Origin: JAWLHJ01 sp040904945
Lineage (GTDB): Bacteria > Gemmatimonadota > Gemmatimonadetes > Longimicrobiales > Gaopeijiaceae
DNA length: 17,705 nt
Assembly: GCA_040904945.1 (NCBI GenBank)
Contig: JBBDSM010000164.1
Coordinates: 1 to 17,705, forward strand
Direction of reading: 5' to 3'
Part shown: positions 1 to 7,109 of the stretch, piece after piece
How the letters are laid out: each line of letters opens with the position of its first letter
How positions within the stretch are numbered: position 1 is the stretch's first letter
Program-made: the position numbers and the translations under genes
Notes under the pieces: generated by a model
What the model saw: the letters and a program-made list of their open reading frames with translations, nothing else
Told to the model about the DNA's origin: nothing
Database searches by the model: none

Positions 1-179
1 TCGCTCGCGAAGCCGCTCACGCCCTCGGCCGGAGTCACCACTCCGGTCAGCATCAGCGCCACCATCACGATCAGTCCGACGACCTCGATGGGAAGACGGT
101 CGAGCACGAACAGCACGATCGCTCCGAGCGTGATCGCGATCGTGATCAGCATGTCGGGGGTGATCGGCGGAGGGCTCAC
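1..179 (-). CDS. SLC13-family permease, N-terminal part (cut by window edge)
   Basis: Partial gene. About 59 residues are visible; the rest lies beyond position 1. From the GTG at 179 the protein opens with a short polar stretch, then one hydrophobic segment, a VLDRLPIEVVGL motif, a second hydrophobic segment (IVMVALMLTGVVTP) and AEGVSGFAS. This pattern (TM, ER/DRLP.D/EVV, TM, LTG..TP.EA..GF.) is the usual N-terminus of SLC13/CitM-like or TrkA-C-containing permeases, which are inner-membrane anion or dicarboxylate transporters. The substrate cannot be told from this fragment. The GTG start overlaps the mutY stop as GTGA, and GAGGG lies about 6 bases upstream, so translational coupling to mutY is likely. 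An ATG nine codons further in (152) is an alternative start. Confidence 0.72.
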   Translation of the reverse strand, partial: MSPPPITPDMLITIAITLGAIVLFVLDRLPIEVVGLIVMVALMLTGVVTPAEGVSGFAS

Positions 180-1282
180 TGTACGCCCTCGATCACGGCG
201 CGCTGAGCTACCGGGAGGGCCATGTCCGCCCGTTCGGCGGCATTCGCCCAGCGGAGTTCACGACCGTCGACCCGACCGTCGGAGGTCCCGGGCCGCTGGG
301 CCCGGTCGCCATCGCCATCGCCGTTCGACATCTCGAGTCCGAACAGCCAGGGCACGTAGGTGGCATCGATGTGGCTGAAGCGATGGCGGACGGGCGGGAG
401 CGCCCGGGGTGCCGAGGCCGAGAGCCCGTTCTCCACACCGAGGAGTTCCACCGCGACCTCTTTGGCTGCCGCATGCGCGTCCCGCCCGTCTGCGACCTCT
501 CGCTCCGGGAACGCCCACATGCCACCCAACAGCCCACCCGTGGGACGCCGTTCCAGAAGCACCGACCCGCCTGGCGCCTCCAGAACGGCGAGGGCAAACA
601 CGGCCCGCCGGGGAGTCGGCTTCCCCTTCCTCGCGGGACGGTCGTCGACGGTCCCGGCGGCCCGCGCCGCGCAGGCCCAATCCACCGGACACGCGTCGCA
701 CCGCGCGCTCCTGGGCGTGCAGATCGTCGCCCCGAGTTCCATGAGCGCCTGGTTCCAATCACCGGGACGCTCGTCGTCGACCAATGCGCCGGCGGTATCG
801 CGCAGCCAACGCGCGGAAGGGTCGGGTACGTCGTACCAGCGGGAGAGCACCCGGCGCACGTTCCCGTCGACGGCCGGCACGGCCTCGTCGAACGCGATGC
901 TGGCCACCGCTCCGGCGGTATACTCGCCAACGCCTGGAAGCTCCCGGAGCTCCTCGACAGTCGTGGGGAGGCGCCCATCGAAGCGTTCCCTGACCTCCCG
1001 CGCCGCAGCATGGAGATTGCGGGCCCGGCGGTAGTAACCTAGCCCCTCCCACGCCTTGAGCACGTCGGGTTCGGGGGCGGAAGCGAGGGAGTCCAGATCG
1101 GGAAAGCGCTGGAGCCACGCCGTGTAGTAGCCGCGGACCGTCTCGACCCGAGTCTGCTGGAGCATCACCTCCGAGACCAGAATCCGATACGGGTCGGAAT
1201 CGGCGCGCCAGGGAAGGTCGCGACCGTGCTGGTCGTAGTGCTCCAGGAGCGCGGAGCGCAAGCGCCGATGGTCTTTGGACAT
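176..1282 (-). CDS. mutY: A/G-specific adenine DNA glycosylase MutY
   Basis: Base-excision repair enzyme that removes adenine mispaired with guanine or 8-oxoguanine. From the ATG at 1282 it has 368 residues, a typical MutY length. The catalytic Glu38 sits in SEVMLQQT, the helix-hairpin-helix is LPGVGEYTAGAV, and the catalytic Asp139 lies in VDGNVRRV. The 4Fe-4S ligands are Cys188, Cys195, Cys198 and Cys204 with the family spacing C-x6-C-x2-C-x5-C. A C-terminal NUDIX-like 8-oxoG recognition domain follows (FALAVLEAPGG, GGMWAFPERE, RHRFSHIDATYVPW). Glu38 and Asp139 nearly match E. coli numbering (37 and 138), which supports this start over the upstream ATGs at 1405 and 1363; the added N-terminal residues look noncoding. 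No clear Shine-Dalgarno precedes 1282. The stop overlaps the GTG of the downstream permease. Divergent from the VWA gene at 1470. Confidence 0.95.
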   Translation of the reverse strand: MSKDHRRLRSALLEHYDQHGRDLPWRADSDPYRILVSEVMLQQTRVETVRGYYTAWLQRFPDLDSLASAPEPDVLKAWEGLGYYRRARNLHAAAREVRERFDGRLPTTVEELRELPGVGEYTAGAVASIAFDEAVPAVDGNVRRVLSRWYDVPDPSARWLRDTAGALVDDERPGDWNQALMELGATICTPRSARCDACPVDWACAARAAGTVDDRPARKGKPTPRRAVFALAVLEAPGGSVLLERRPTGGLLGGMWAFPEREVADGRDAHAAAKEVAVELLGVENGLSASAPRALPPVRHRFSHIDATYVPWLFGLEMSNGDGDGDRAQRPGTSDGRVDGRELRWANAAERADMALPVAQRAVIEGVQ

Positions 1283-1469
1283 GGGAGGATGTAGCCGGAG
1301 AGCACGGTCGCGTTCGCGGGCCCCTCCTGGATTCGTGCTGGTGTCGGGGCCGCTGCTGGGCATATCTATGAAATGTAGCTCACCGTACTGCTGCGTGATG
1401 ATCACGCGTTTTCAGGGAAGGGCCGAGCCGTACGGGAACCGCATGGCCGCCAACCCGTAGTACTCATCT
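1283..1469. other. Divergent intergenic region between mutY and VWA gene
   Basis: 187 bases between the preferred mutY start and the VWA gene start; promoters for both must lie here or inside mutY's alternative N-terminal extension. The VWA gene has no Shine-Dalgarno, but a TAGTAC box at 1458-1463 lies six bases before its ATG. No convincing -35 hexamer is visible at the right spacing. No terminator or stable hairpin was recognised. Confidence 0.4.
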
Positions 1470-2762
1470 ATGCGCTTCACGACGTATTCCAAGTACAAGG
1501 GCCGCTGGCTCGACGCCCTCAACCTCGAGTCGCTCCTCGAGCACCTGTCCGATTTCCTCATGGACGGGGGATTCGCGGGCGGCCCCAACTTCCACCCCTT
1601 CTGGGGATGGTCGGGCACCGAGGACACCAGCTCGACGGACGCGCTCAAGAATGCCCTGCTGAAGGCGCTCCTCGAGAGCGGTCAGCTCACCCCGGAGATG
1701 ATCGACGAGCTGCGCGGGCAGGGCGAGGGCGACGCCGACGTCCAGAAGGAGATCGCCGAGCTCCTTGACCAGCTCGTCCAGCGGATGGTCGAAGAGGGCT
1801 ACATCAACCTCGAAACCGGCAACCCCCAGATGCCCGGCCAGACGTACGACGTCACCGGCCAGGGCCAGGTGGACGAGGCGAAGCAGGCGGCCCAGAGCGT
1901 CCAGTTCAACCTGACCCGGAAGGGGATGGACTTCCTGGGGCATCGTTCGCTGAAGGACCTCATGTCGGCGCTCGGGAAGTCGAACGCCGGCCAGCACGAC
2001 ACGCCGCACCTGTCCACGGGCATCGAAGCCGAGGCCGCGTCACGGCCCTACGAGTTCGGCGACACGATGAACCTGGACATCCCGGCCACCCTCAAGAACG
2101 CCATCGAGCGCGAGGGGCTGTCCGTGCCGCTCGACCTCGACTACGGCGACCTCATGGTGCACCAGTCGGAGTACCGGTCGTCGTGCGCGACGGTGCTCAT
2201 GCTCGACATCTCGCACTCGATGGTGCTGTACGGCGAGGACCGCTTCGCCCCAGCCAAGCGGGTGGCGCTGGCGCTGTCGCACATGATCCGCACGCAGTTC
2301 CCGGGCGACTCACTCAGCGTGGTCACGTTCGGAGACCGCGCCGAGGAGATCCCGCTCTCGCAGCTGGCGAAGGCCCAGGTCGGGCCGTACCACACCAACA
2401 CCGCCGAGGGCCTCGAGATCGCCCGTCGGATCCTGGCCGCGCAGAAGAAGGACATGCGCCAGATCATCATGATCACCGACGGGAAGCCGAGCGCGATGAC
2501 CCTACCGGACGGGCGGGTCTACACGAACTCGGGCGGGCTCGACCCGGCGATCCTGAAGCGGACGTTCCAGGAAGTCGGGGCGTGCCGGAAGGCGGGCATC
2601 CTGATCAACACGTTCATGCTGGCTCAGGACCCTTACCTGGTGCAGTTCGTCCAGAAGGTCTCGGAGATCGCGCGTGGGAAGGCCTACTTCACCTCGACGA
2701 TGACGTTGGGGCAGTACATCATGATGGATTTCCTGCGCAACAAGCGGCGGCGGGTGGGCTGA
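1470..2762 (+). CDS. VWA domain protein (MoxR-partner type)
   Basis: 430 residues, soluble, with no signal peptide. The C-terminal half (about 237-425) is a von Willebrand A domain. Its metal-ion adhesion site (MIDAS) is intact: the DISHS motif supplies Asp246, Ser248 and Ser250, a Thr is present in HTNTAEG (309 or 311), and Asp337 lies in ITDGKPS. The N-terminal half is helical and charged, opening with MRFTTYSKYKGRWLDALN and a Leu-rich stretch. VWA proteins of this shape usually act in the cytoplasm with a MoxR or Mg-chelatase-like AAA+ ATPase as metal-dependent adaptors for assembling or remodelling target complexes. No AAA+ gene lies next to it here, so partner and target are unknown. The ATG at 1470 has no Shine-Dalgarno. 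The gene converges on the oxidase operon across a repeat-containing gap. Confidence 0.88.
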   Translation: MRFTTYSKYKGRWLDALNLESLLEHLSDFLMDGGFAGGPNFHPFWGWSGTEDTSSTDALKNALLKALLESGQLTPEMIDELRGQGEGDADVQKEIAELLDQLVQRMVEEGYINLETGNPQMPGQTYDVTGQGQVDEAKQAAQSVQFNLTRKGMDFLGHRSLKDLMSALGKSNAGQHDTPHLSTGIEAEAASRPYEFGDTMNLDIPATLKNAIEREGLSVPLDLDYGDLMVHQSEYRSSCATVLMLDISHSMVLYGEDRFAPAKRVALALSHMIRTQFPGDSLSVVTFGDRAEEIPLSQLAKAQVGPYHTNTAEGLEIARRILAAQKKDMRQIIMITDGKPSAMTLPDGRVYTNSGGLDPAILKRTFQEVGACRKAGILINTFMLAQDPYLVQFVQKVSEIARGKAYFTSTMTLGQYIMMDFLRNKRRRVG

Positions 2763-2789
2763 GGAACGCCGTGGGCATGTGGGGCGGGC

Positions 2790-2882
2790 GGGCGGGGGTC
2801 CACGCTCCGCTCTGGGGTCGTTAACTCACCACCCCAATCCCCGCCTCCCGCGACCAACGGCGCTCCGCGCGGACCCCCGCCC
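2790..2882 (+). repeat. Structured extragenic repeat, copy B (downstream of VWA gene)
   Basis: Core at 2805-2867, closed by its own inverted repeat: GGGCGGGGGTCC at 2790-2801 pairs perfectly with GGACCCCCGCCC at 2871-2882. The left core segment (2805-2834) is the reverse complement of 3173-3201 apart from one extra base (TTAAC against TTAC). The right core segment (2848-2867, containing CGACCAACGGCGCTCCG) is an exact reverse complement of 3141-3160. The 13 bases between the segments are poorly conserved. The core begins 42 bases after the VWA stop codon. Confidence 0.8.
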
Positions 2883-3114
2883 ACTAGCCCCTCGAGCGGC
2901 ACTGCGCCTCCCCACCCAACGGCGGCTTCTTCCGCAATTGGGGGGCGAAACGGCGCTCAGGTCGGACGCTCCCACCGGGCCGGATAGTCCCGAGCAGGCC
3001 CCGGGGCACCTCTGCGGTCCGCTACTCTCCGCACCCATGGCCTGGGGCGGCGCGACCAGTTGCACGGCGGCACGGCCTCGATAGTTCGCCTACCGGAGTC
3101 ACCCCCGCACGATC

Positions 3115-3227
3115 GAGGGCGGTGGGGTGGAGCACTCGCTCGGAGCGCCGTTGGTCGCGGAGAGGGGTGGACGGGTGGTGAGTAACGACCCCAGAGCGGA
3201 GAGCGAGTGCTCCGCCCCACCGCCCTC
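3115..3227 (-). repeat. Structured extragenic repeat, copy A (downstream of oxidase operon)
   Basis: Core at 3141-3201, shared with copy B but inverted relative to it. The core is bounded by a 27-base inverted repeat with one mismatch: 3115-3141 (contains GGAGCACTCGCTC) and 3201-3227 (contains GAGCGAGTGCTCC). This stem has no sequence resemblance to the stem of copy B. Read in the direction of the oxidase operon, the core begins 44 bases after the last stop codon, nearly the same distance as copy B from the VWA stop. A 3' RNA element, terminator or small non-autonomous mobile element are all possible. Confidence 0.8.
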
Positions 3228-3245
3228 ACCAGAAAGGGAAGAGTC

Positions 3246-3506
3246 TTACTCCACGTCCGTACGCGAGGCCGACCCGTCCTGCTCGTCGAGCTCCCTAGAC
3301 CGCTTCCGCACCCACAGGCCCACCCCCGCCACCATGCCGAGCGGAAAGAGCGACAGGAAAACCGTGGTGGCCAGGAAGGCCTGGCGGTTCTCGTCGGTCG
3401 CGGAGAAGCAAACGGGGCAGGCGTGCGCCGCATCGGGGAAGAGCGCGAGGAGCACAAGCGCGGCGGTGACCGCGATCACGGACATATTGCGTGTCGTCGA
3501 ATGCAT
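3246..3506 (-). CDS. Small CPVC membrane protein at end of oxidase operon
   Basis: 86 residues from the ATG at 3506. A signal peptide-like N-terminus (hydrophobic 9-24, ending DAAHA) is followed directly by CPVC at 30-33 and FSATDENRQAF. A transmembrane segment spans about 44-66, then a charged tail (WVRKRSRELDEQD) that would face the cytoplasm. The CPVC motif would therefore sit at the periplasmic face near the membrane. Small CPxC membrane proteins accompany some cytochrome oxidase clusters, but I cannot assign a function; roles in copper handling, thiol chemistry or assembly are only guesses. The start overlaps the stop of the upstream subunit III gene by one base (TGATG), which favours this ATG over one 33 bases upstream and suggests translational coupling. 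Last gene of the operon. Confidence 0.75.
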   Translation of the reverse strand: MHSTTRNMSVIAVTAALVLLALFPDAAHACPVCFSATDENRQAFLATTVFLSLFPLGMVAGVGLWVRKRSRELDEQDGSASRTDVE

Positions 3507-4108
3507 CACAGGTAGACCCTCCAGTAGAGCACGGGCCACACGAGGACCACAAAATACCAGAACGCGGAGACCGTGGCGAGCTCGTGCCCCGTCAGCTTTC
3601 CTTTATCCAGCCGCGCGTAGGTCCAGCCGAGCGCAACGAGCGCGGCCAGCGCGTGCAAGCCGTGGGTGCCGACAATGAGATAGAAGAACGCCCCGTACGT
3701 GCTGGACGTCATCGTAAGACCCTCGCCGAGCAGGGCCACCCACTCCGCCCCCTGGAACAGCACGAAGAACGCGCCCAGTCCGAGGGAGATCAGGAGCGGA
3801 ATCCGGGCGAGTTGCGCCTCACGCCGGAAGGCGAACCAGGTCAGCACCAGCACGATGCCGCTGGCCATGAGCGCCGCGGTGTTGATGGCGGTCTCCTCGA
3901 TGGGAAGCCGGGGCTGCCCGAACGGCGGCCACATCTGCCCGGCGACCTGCGAGCGCACGATGGTGTGAGCGGAAATGAGGCCCGAGAAGAACATCAGCTC
4001 GGTGAAGATGAACGCGATCATCCCCATGACGCCGTTCGGGATGATCTTCTCCCGACGTACCGGCTCCGGACGGTGCTCGAAGTCGGCGGTAGCGGAATGT
4101 GCGGTCAT
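3506..4108 (-). CDS. Heme-copper oxidase subunit III, second paralogue
   Basis: 200 residues with about five transmembrane segments. It begins in the subunit III style with MGMIAFIFTELMFFSGLISAH, where the Glu corresponds to the conserved acidic residue of helix I. It ends with GTHGLHALAALVALGWTYARL and FWYFVVLVWPVLYW. The usual YWHFVD..W motif at the last helix reads FWYFVVLVW here, so the His is Tyr. Subunit III does not bind redox cofactors; it stabilises subunit I and supports proton uptake through the D-channel. It is a divergent second copy beside the more canonical subunit III at 4801-5379, an arrangement resembling coxMNOP-type clusters that encode two subunit III proteins. It follows the subunit IV-cytochrome gene by four bases and overlaps the CPVC gene by one. 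Confidence 0.88.
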   Translation of the reverse strand: MTAHSATADFEHRPEPVRREKIIPNGVMGMIAFIFTELMFFSGLISAHTIVRSQVAGQMWPPFGQPRLPIEETAINTAALMASGIVLVLTWFAFRREAQLARIPLLISLGLGAFFVLFQGAEWVALLGEGLTMTSSTYGAFFYLIVGTHGLHALAALVALGWTYARLDKGKLTGHELATVSAFWYFVVLVWPVLYWRVYL

Positions 4109-4112
4109 CGTG

Positions 4113-4787
4113 TTACTCCGGCTGGAACCCCATTACGTAGTCCGTCAGCGCCTCGATCTGCTCGTTGCTGTACGTGTTTTGCCAAGCCACCATGAGCGGC
4201 GAACCGCCGACGGCTGCGGCGCCATCGTGGATGACCGTGTAGATCCGGTCGCGGTCCCGCTCGGCCCAGAACTCCGGTGTGGTGAAATCCGCGGGCGGCG
4301 GGTTCAGGGCGGCCGCGGCGGCCCCGTCACCCATACCCTGCTGACCGTGGCACGTCGCACACGCGAGGTTGTACTGCGCCTGCGCGTTGAAGACACCGGG
4401 CTCCGCTTCCACCACCTCCACCGCTTCCTCGACGGCCTCTCCCTCTGCATGCCCGGCGATCCCGCGCTCCGTAGCCGCGATGGCCGCCTCGTTGACCCAA
4501 TTGCGGCCCTCGTGCTTCATGACGTCGGGGGAGATCCCGAAGAACATGAGCGCCATGACGATGAGCGACGAGGTCAGCATCCACTTCATGATCTTCTTCT
4601 CCCAACGGAGATGCATGAAGTTTTCGATGACCAGGTACGCCTTCACCAGCGCGACGCCGAACGCCGTCACCAGCGTGACCCACAGGACCCCGAACTCGGG
4701 ACCCACCACGCTCACGACCAGCAGGAAGAGCAGCGTGAAGTAGATCTTCTTGTAGTTGACGTCGTGATGACCGGAATTGTCTGACAT
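4113..4787 (-). CDS. Fusion of cytochrome c oxidase subunit IV and cytochrome c
   Basis: 224 residues from the ATG at 4787. Residues 1-90 form a prokaryotic subunit IV module: a short His-containing N-terminus, then three hydrophobic segments at about 15-31, 34-56 and 67-86, with the family-like KAYLVIENFMHLRWE stretch. An acidic, Ala/Glu-rich linker (about 98-131) leads to a class I cytochrome c domain with heme motif CATCH (Cys143, Cys146, His147) and probable axial Met199 in SPLMVAW. Three membrane crossings from a cytoplasmic N-terminus place the cytochrome in the periplasm, so the fusion is topologically sensible. The upstream ATG at 4895 would run deep into the subunit III gene and gives a Ser-rich noncoding-looking extension, so it was rejected. 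In caa3 oxidases such as Bacillus the cytochrome is fused to subunit II instead. Thirteen bases separate it from the upstream subunit III gene. Confidence 0.9.
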   Translation of the reverse strand: MSDNSGHHDVNYKKIYFTLLFLLVVSVVGPEFGVLWVTLVTAFGVALVKAYLVIENFMHLRWEKKIMKWMLTSSLIVMALMFFGISPDVMKHEGRNWVNEAAIAATERGIAGHAEGEAVEEAVEVVEAEPGVFNAQAQYNLACATCHGQQGMGDGAAAAALNPPPADFTTPEFWAERDRDRIYTVIHDGAAAVGGSPLMVAWQNTYSNEQIEALTDYVMGFQPE

Positions 4788-4800
4788 ATCTCGTCTCGGC

Positions 4801-5379
4801 CTACTTCGCGATGTAGAGAAGCGGGAACAGGAAGATCCAGACCACGTCGACGAAGTGCCAGTAGATGCCGATGAGCTCGACCCGCTGCAGCTCACGGCCC
4901 CGGTACGCGTCGAGCGCCACGACGCCCATGATGATCGCGCCCGCGATCACGTGCAGCGCGTGGAGTCCCGCCATGGTGTAGTAGAAGGACCAGAAGGTGT
5001 TCGAAGTGATGGTGTAGCCGTGACTGATCTCATACCACCACTCGTAGCTCTTGATGCACACGAAGGTGAGCGCACCCCCGATCGTGAACAGGAGGTACTT
5101 CGCAGCCTTCTTGCCGTCACCGTGCTCGGCGGCCTGGTGAGCGAGGACCGCCGTGAAGCTCGAGGTCAGCAGCACGAACGTGTTGGCCGTCCCGATCATC
5201 GTGTTCGTGACCGCGGCAGCGTCCCCCCACTCGGGATGCCCGAGGCGGTGCATGAGGTACGCCGCGATGAGACCGCCGAAGATGACGACCTCAGAGGCGA
5301 GGACCCACCAGACCGCGAGACGACCGGTGGGGATCCCCGTGGCGGAACGGAGCGTTGCGATAGGCTTGGCGTGTGACAT
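4801..5379 (-). CDS. coxC: Cytochrome c oxidase subunit III
   Basis: 192 residues, a normal length for the five-helix bacterial form. Family hallmarks are visible: WWVLASEVVIFGGLIAAYL in the first helix with Glu30, TANTFVLLTSSFTAVLAH, FYYTMAGLHALHVIAG, and the terminal YWHFVDVVWIFLFPLLY. It is an integral inner-membrane subunit that binds subunit I. The start at 5379 is fixed by homology and by the one-base TGATG overlap with the stop of coxA; the reading frame stays open upstream inside coxA, but that extension (MDDGLAAAARQLAAG and so on) is a shadow. It is the more canonical of the two subunit III proteins in this operon. Confidence 0.94.
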   Translation of the reverse strand: MSHAKPIATLRSATGIPTGRLAVWWVLASEVVIFGGLIAAYLMHRLGHPEWGDAAAVTNTMIGTANTFVLLTSSFTAVLAHQAAEHGDGKKAAKYLLFTIGGALTFVCIKSYEWWYEISHGYTITSNTFWSFYYTMAGLHALHVIAGAIIMGVVALDAYRGRELQRVELIGIYWHFVDVVWIFLFPLLYIAK

Positions 5380-7094
5380 CAGGCTGGTTCGTTCTGGGGC
5401 CAGTAGTCTTCTTCGCGATCCGGATGGCTGTACTCGTACGGCCCCCGGTACACCTTCGGCAGCTCGTCCGGCGGCCAGTTGCCGTGCGGCGGCGGCGAGA
5501 CCGTCGTCCACTCGAGCGTGTTCGCCTTCCAGGGGTTGTCGCCCGACTTCTTACCCGAGATCCACGACTTGATCACGTTGTAGAAGAAGACGAGCTGGAA
5601 GAGCAACATGATCACGAGCGAGATCGTAGCGATCTGGCGGAGCGTGAACATCCAGGGCTCGGCGAGGTCGGGGAAGTGCTCGAAGTTGTAGATCCGGCGG
5701 TGCTGTCCGATCCCCCCCAGCATGAAGAGCGGGATGAAGATCGTGTTGAACGGGATGATCGTGCCCCAGAAATGGATCTTACCCAGGCGCTCGTCCATCA
5801 TTCTCCCGAACATCTTCGGGAACCAGTACGTGAACGCGGCGAACGTCCCGATGATGGCAATGGGGAAGAACGTGTAGTGGAAGTGCGCGAGCACGAAGTA
5901 CGTGTCGTGCAGGTAGATGTCCGCGCCGCTCGCGCCGAGGAAGATGCCCGTGACACCACCGAGCAGGAACGTCGAGATGAAGCCGAGCGCCCACAGCATC
6001 GGCGTCGTCAGCCTGATCGAGCCTCCGTAGAGCGTCGCGATCATGACGAACAACAGCTCGGCGATGGGCACCGAGATCAGAAGCGTCGTAATGGTGAACA
6101 CGTTCGCCATGCGCGGGTCGATGCCGGCGACGAACTGGTGGTGCGCCCAGACGAAGAAGCTCAACACGGCCGTCGCGACCGCGGTGTAGAGCATGATCTT
6201 GTACCCGAAGACCTTCTTCCGCGCGAAGGTCGCCGTGATGTCGATGACGAAGCCGATGGCGGGCAGGAGCACCACGTAGACCTCGGGGTGCCCGAAGAAC
6301 CAGAAGAGGTGCTGCCAGAGAATTGGATCGCCGCCCCGGGCCGGATCGTAGAAACCGGTGCCGAGAGTCTGGTCGAACAGGAGCATCACAGCGCCGGCCA
6401 TGAGCGGGCCGACGGACAGCATGAAGAGAACGCTCGCGATGACGATCATCCACGCGGTGAGCGGGATGTCGTACGCCTTCATGCCCGGCGCCCGGGAGTT
6501 CATGAGCGTGACAATGAAGTTGATACCGCCGAGCAGGAACGCCACGAACTCGAGCGCGACAGCCGTGAGCCAAAGTGTCGAGCCCAGGTTGGTCAGGTTG
6601 TACTCCGCCACCGCGGACAGCGGCGGGTAGGACGTCCAGGCGCCTCCGAAACCGCCGCCCTCGACAAAGAGCGAGGCGAGCAGGATCAGCGCGCTGATCA
6701 GGAAGATCTGGTACGAGAGCCGGTTGATGCGCGGGAACACCATGTCGTCCGCGCCGATCATGAGCGGAATCAGGAAATTCCCGAAGGCGGCGATGAGGAC
6801 CGGCATCGCCACCCAGAAGATCATGATCGAACCGTGGTTCGTGATCAGGGAGTTGTACTCGCCGGGCGAAACCTGCCCGAAGCCCGGCACGCTGATGCCC
6901 GGGAACGCGAGCTGCATCCGGAACACGTACGCCATGTAGCCCCCGATCAGGGCCATGAACATGCCCGTGAAGAGGTACTGCATGCCGATGATCTTGTGAT
7001 CGGTCGACCAGATGTACTTCAGGATGCCGGTGGGCCCGTGGTGGGCGTCGGCACCGTGGTGGTCGTGCTCGACCTGGACAGCGGTGTCAGCCAT
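5379..7094 (-). CDS. coxA: Cytochrome c oxidase subunit I (A-type), K-channel variant
   Basis: 571 residues; the catalytic inner-membrane subunit that reduces O2 to water and pumps protons. Ligands seen: His87 (TNHGS) and His406 for low-spin heme, His404 for the high-spin heme (AHFHY), and His269, His318 and His319 for CuB. The cross-linked Tyr273 and Glu271 lie in GHPEVY. D-channel residues Asn106 (FGNFL), Asp117 (GADDM) and Asn124 (PRIN) are kept. The region that normally reads VPTGIK, with Thr359 and Lys362 of the K-channel in Rhodobacter numbering, reads VPIAEL (342-347), so both residues are missing and a Glu is next to the Lys position. The N-terminus is His-rich (EHDHHGADAHHG). An AGAGGAAG ribosome site lies just before the ATG at 7094, and its stop overlaps coxC. 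Confidence 0.97.
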   Translation of the reverse strand: MADTAVQVEHDHHGADAHHGPTGILKYIWSTDHKIIGMQYLFTGMFMALIGGYMAYVFRMQLAFPGISVPGFGQVSPGEYNSLITNHGSIMIFWVAMPVLIAAFGNFLIPLMIGADDMVFPRINRLSYQIFLISALILLASLFVEGGGFGGAWTSYPPLSAVAEYNLTNLGSTLWLTAVALEFVAFLLGGINFIVTLMNSRAPGMKAYDIPLTAWMIVIASVLFMLSVGPLMAGAVMLLFDQTLGTGFYDPARGGDPILWQHLFWFFGHPEVYVVLLPAIGFVIDITATFARKKVFGYKIMLYTAVATAVLSFFVWAHHQFVAGIDPRMANVFTITTLLISVPIAELLFVMIATLYGGSIRLTTPMLWALGFISTFLLGGVTGIFLGASGADIYLHDTYFVLAHFHYTFFPIAIIGTFAAFTYWFPKMFGRMMDERLGKIHFWGTIIPFNTIFIPLFMLGGIGQHRRIYNFEHFPDLAEPWMFTLRQIATISLVIMLLFQLVFFYNVIKSWISGKKSGDNPWKANTLEWTTVSPPPHGNWPPDELPKVYRGPYEYSHPDREEDYWPQNEPA

Positions 7095-7109
7095 CTGCTT
7101 CCTCTTGCC

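Larger units (their letters stand above)
2763..3245. other. Convergent intergenic region with two inverted structured repeats
   Basis: 483 bases between the ends of two converging transcription units (VWA gene on plus, oxidase operon on minus). I see no credible gene in it. It holds two inverted copies of one repeat (2790-2882 and 3115-3227), listed separately. The roughly 230 bases between them (2883-3114) are GC-rich with short local palindromes such as GGCCCCGGGGC near 2998, but nothing I can name. No classic stem plus T-run terminator is visible, so the repeats may do that job. Confidence 0.6.

Noticed and set aside
2763..3245. CRISPR array or tRNA in the repeat-containing gap
   Set aside because: There are only two copies, inverted to each other and differing in stems; no direct repeat-spacer periodicity and no tRNA-like cloverleaf with TTC or CCA features.
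3127..3678. Plus-strand frame across repeat copy A and the CPVC gene
   Set aside because: Ser/Arg/Thr-rich noncoding-like translation overlapping a repeat and genes on the other strand.
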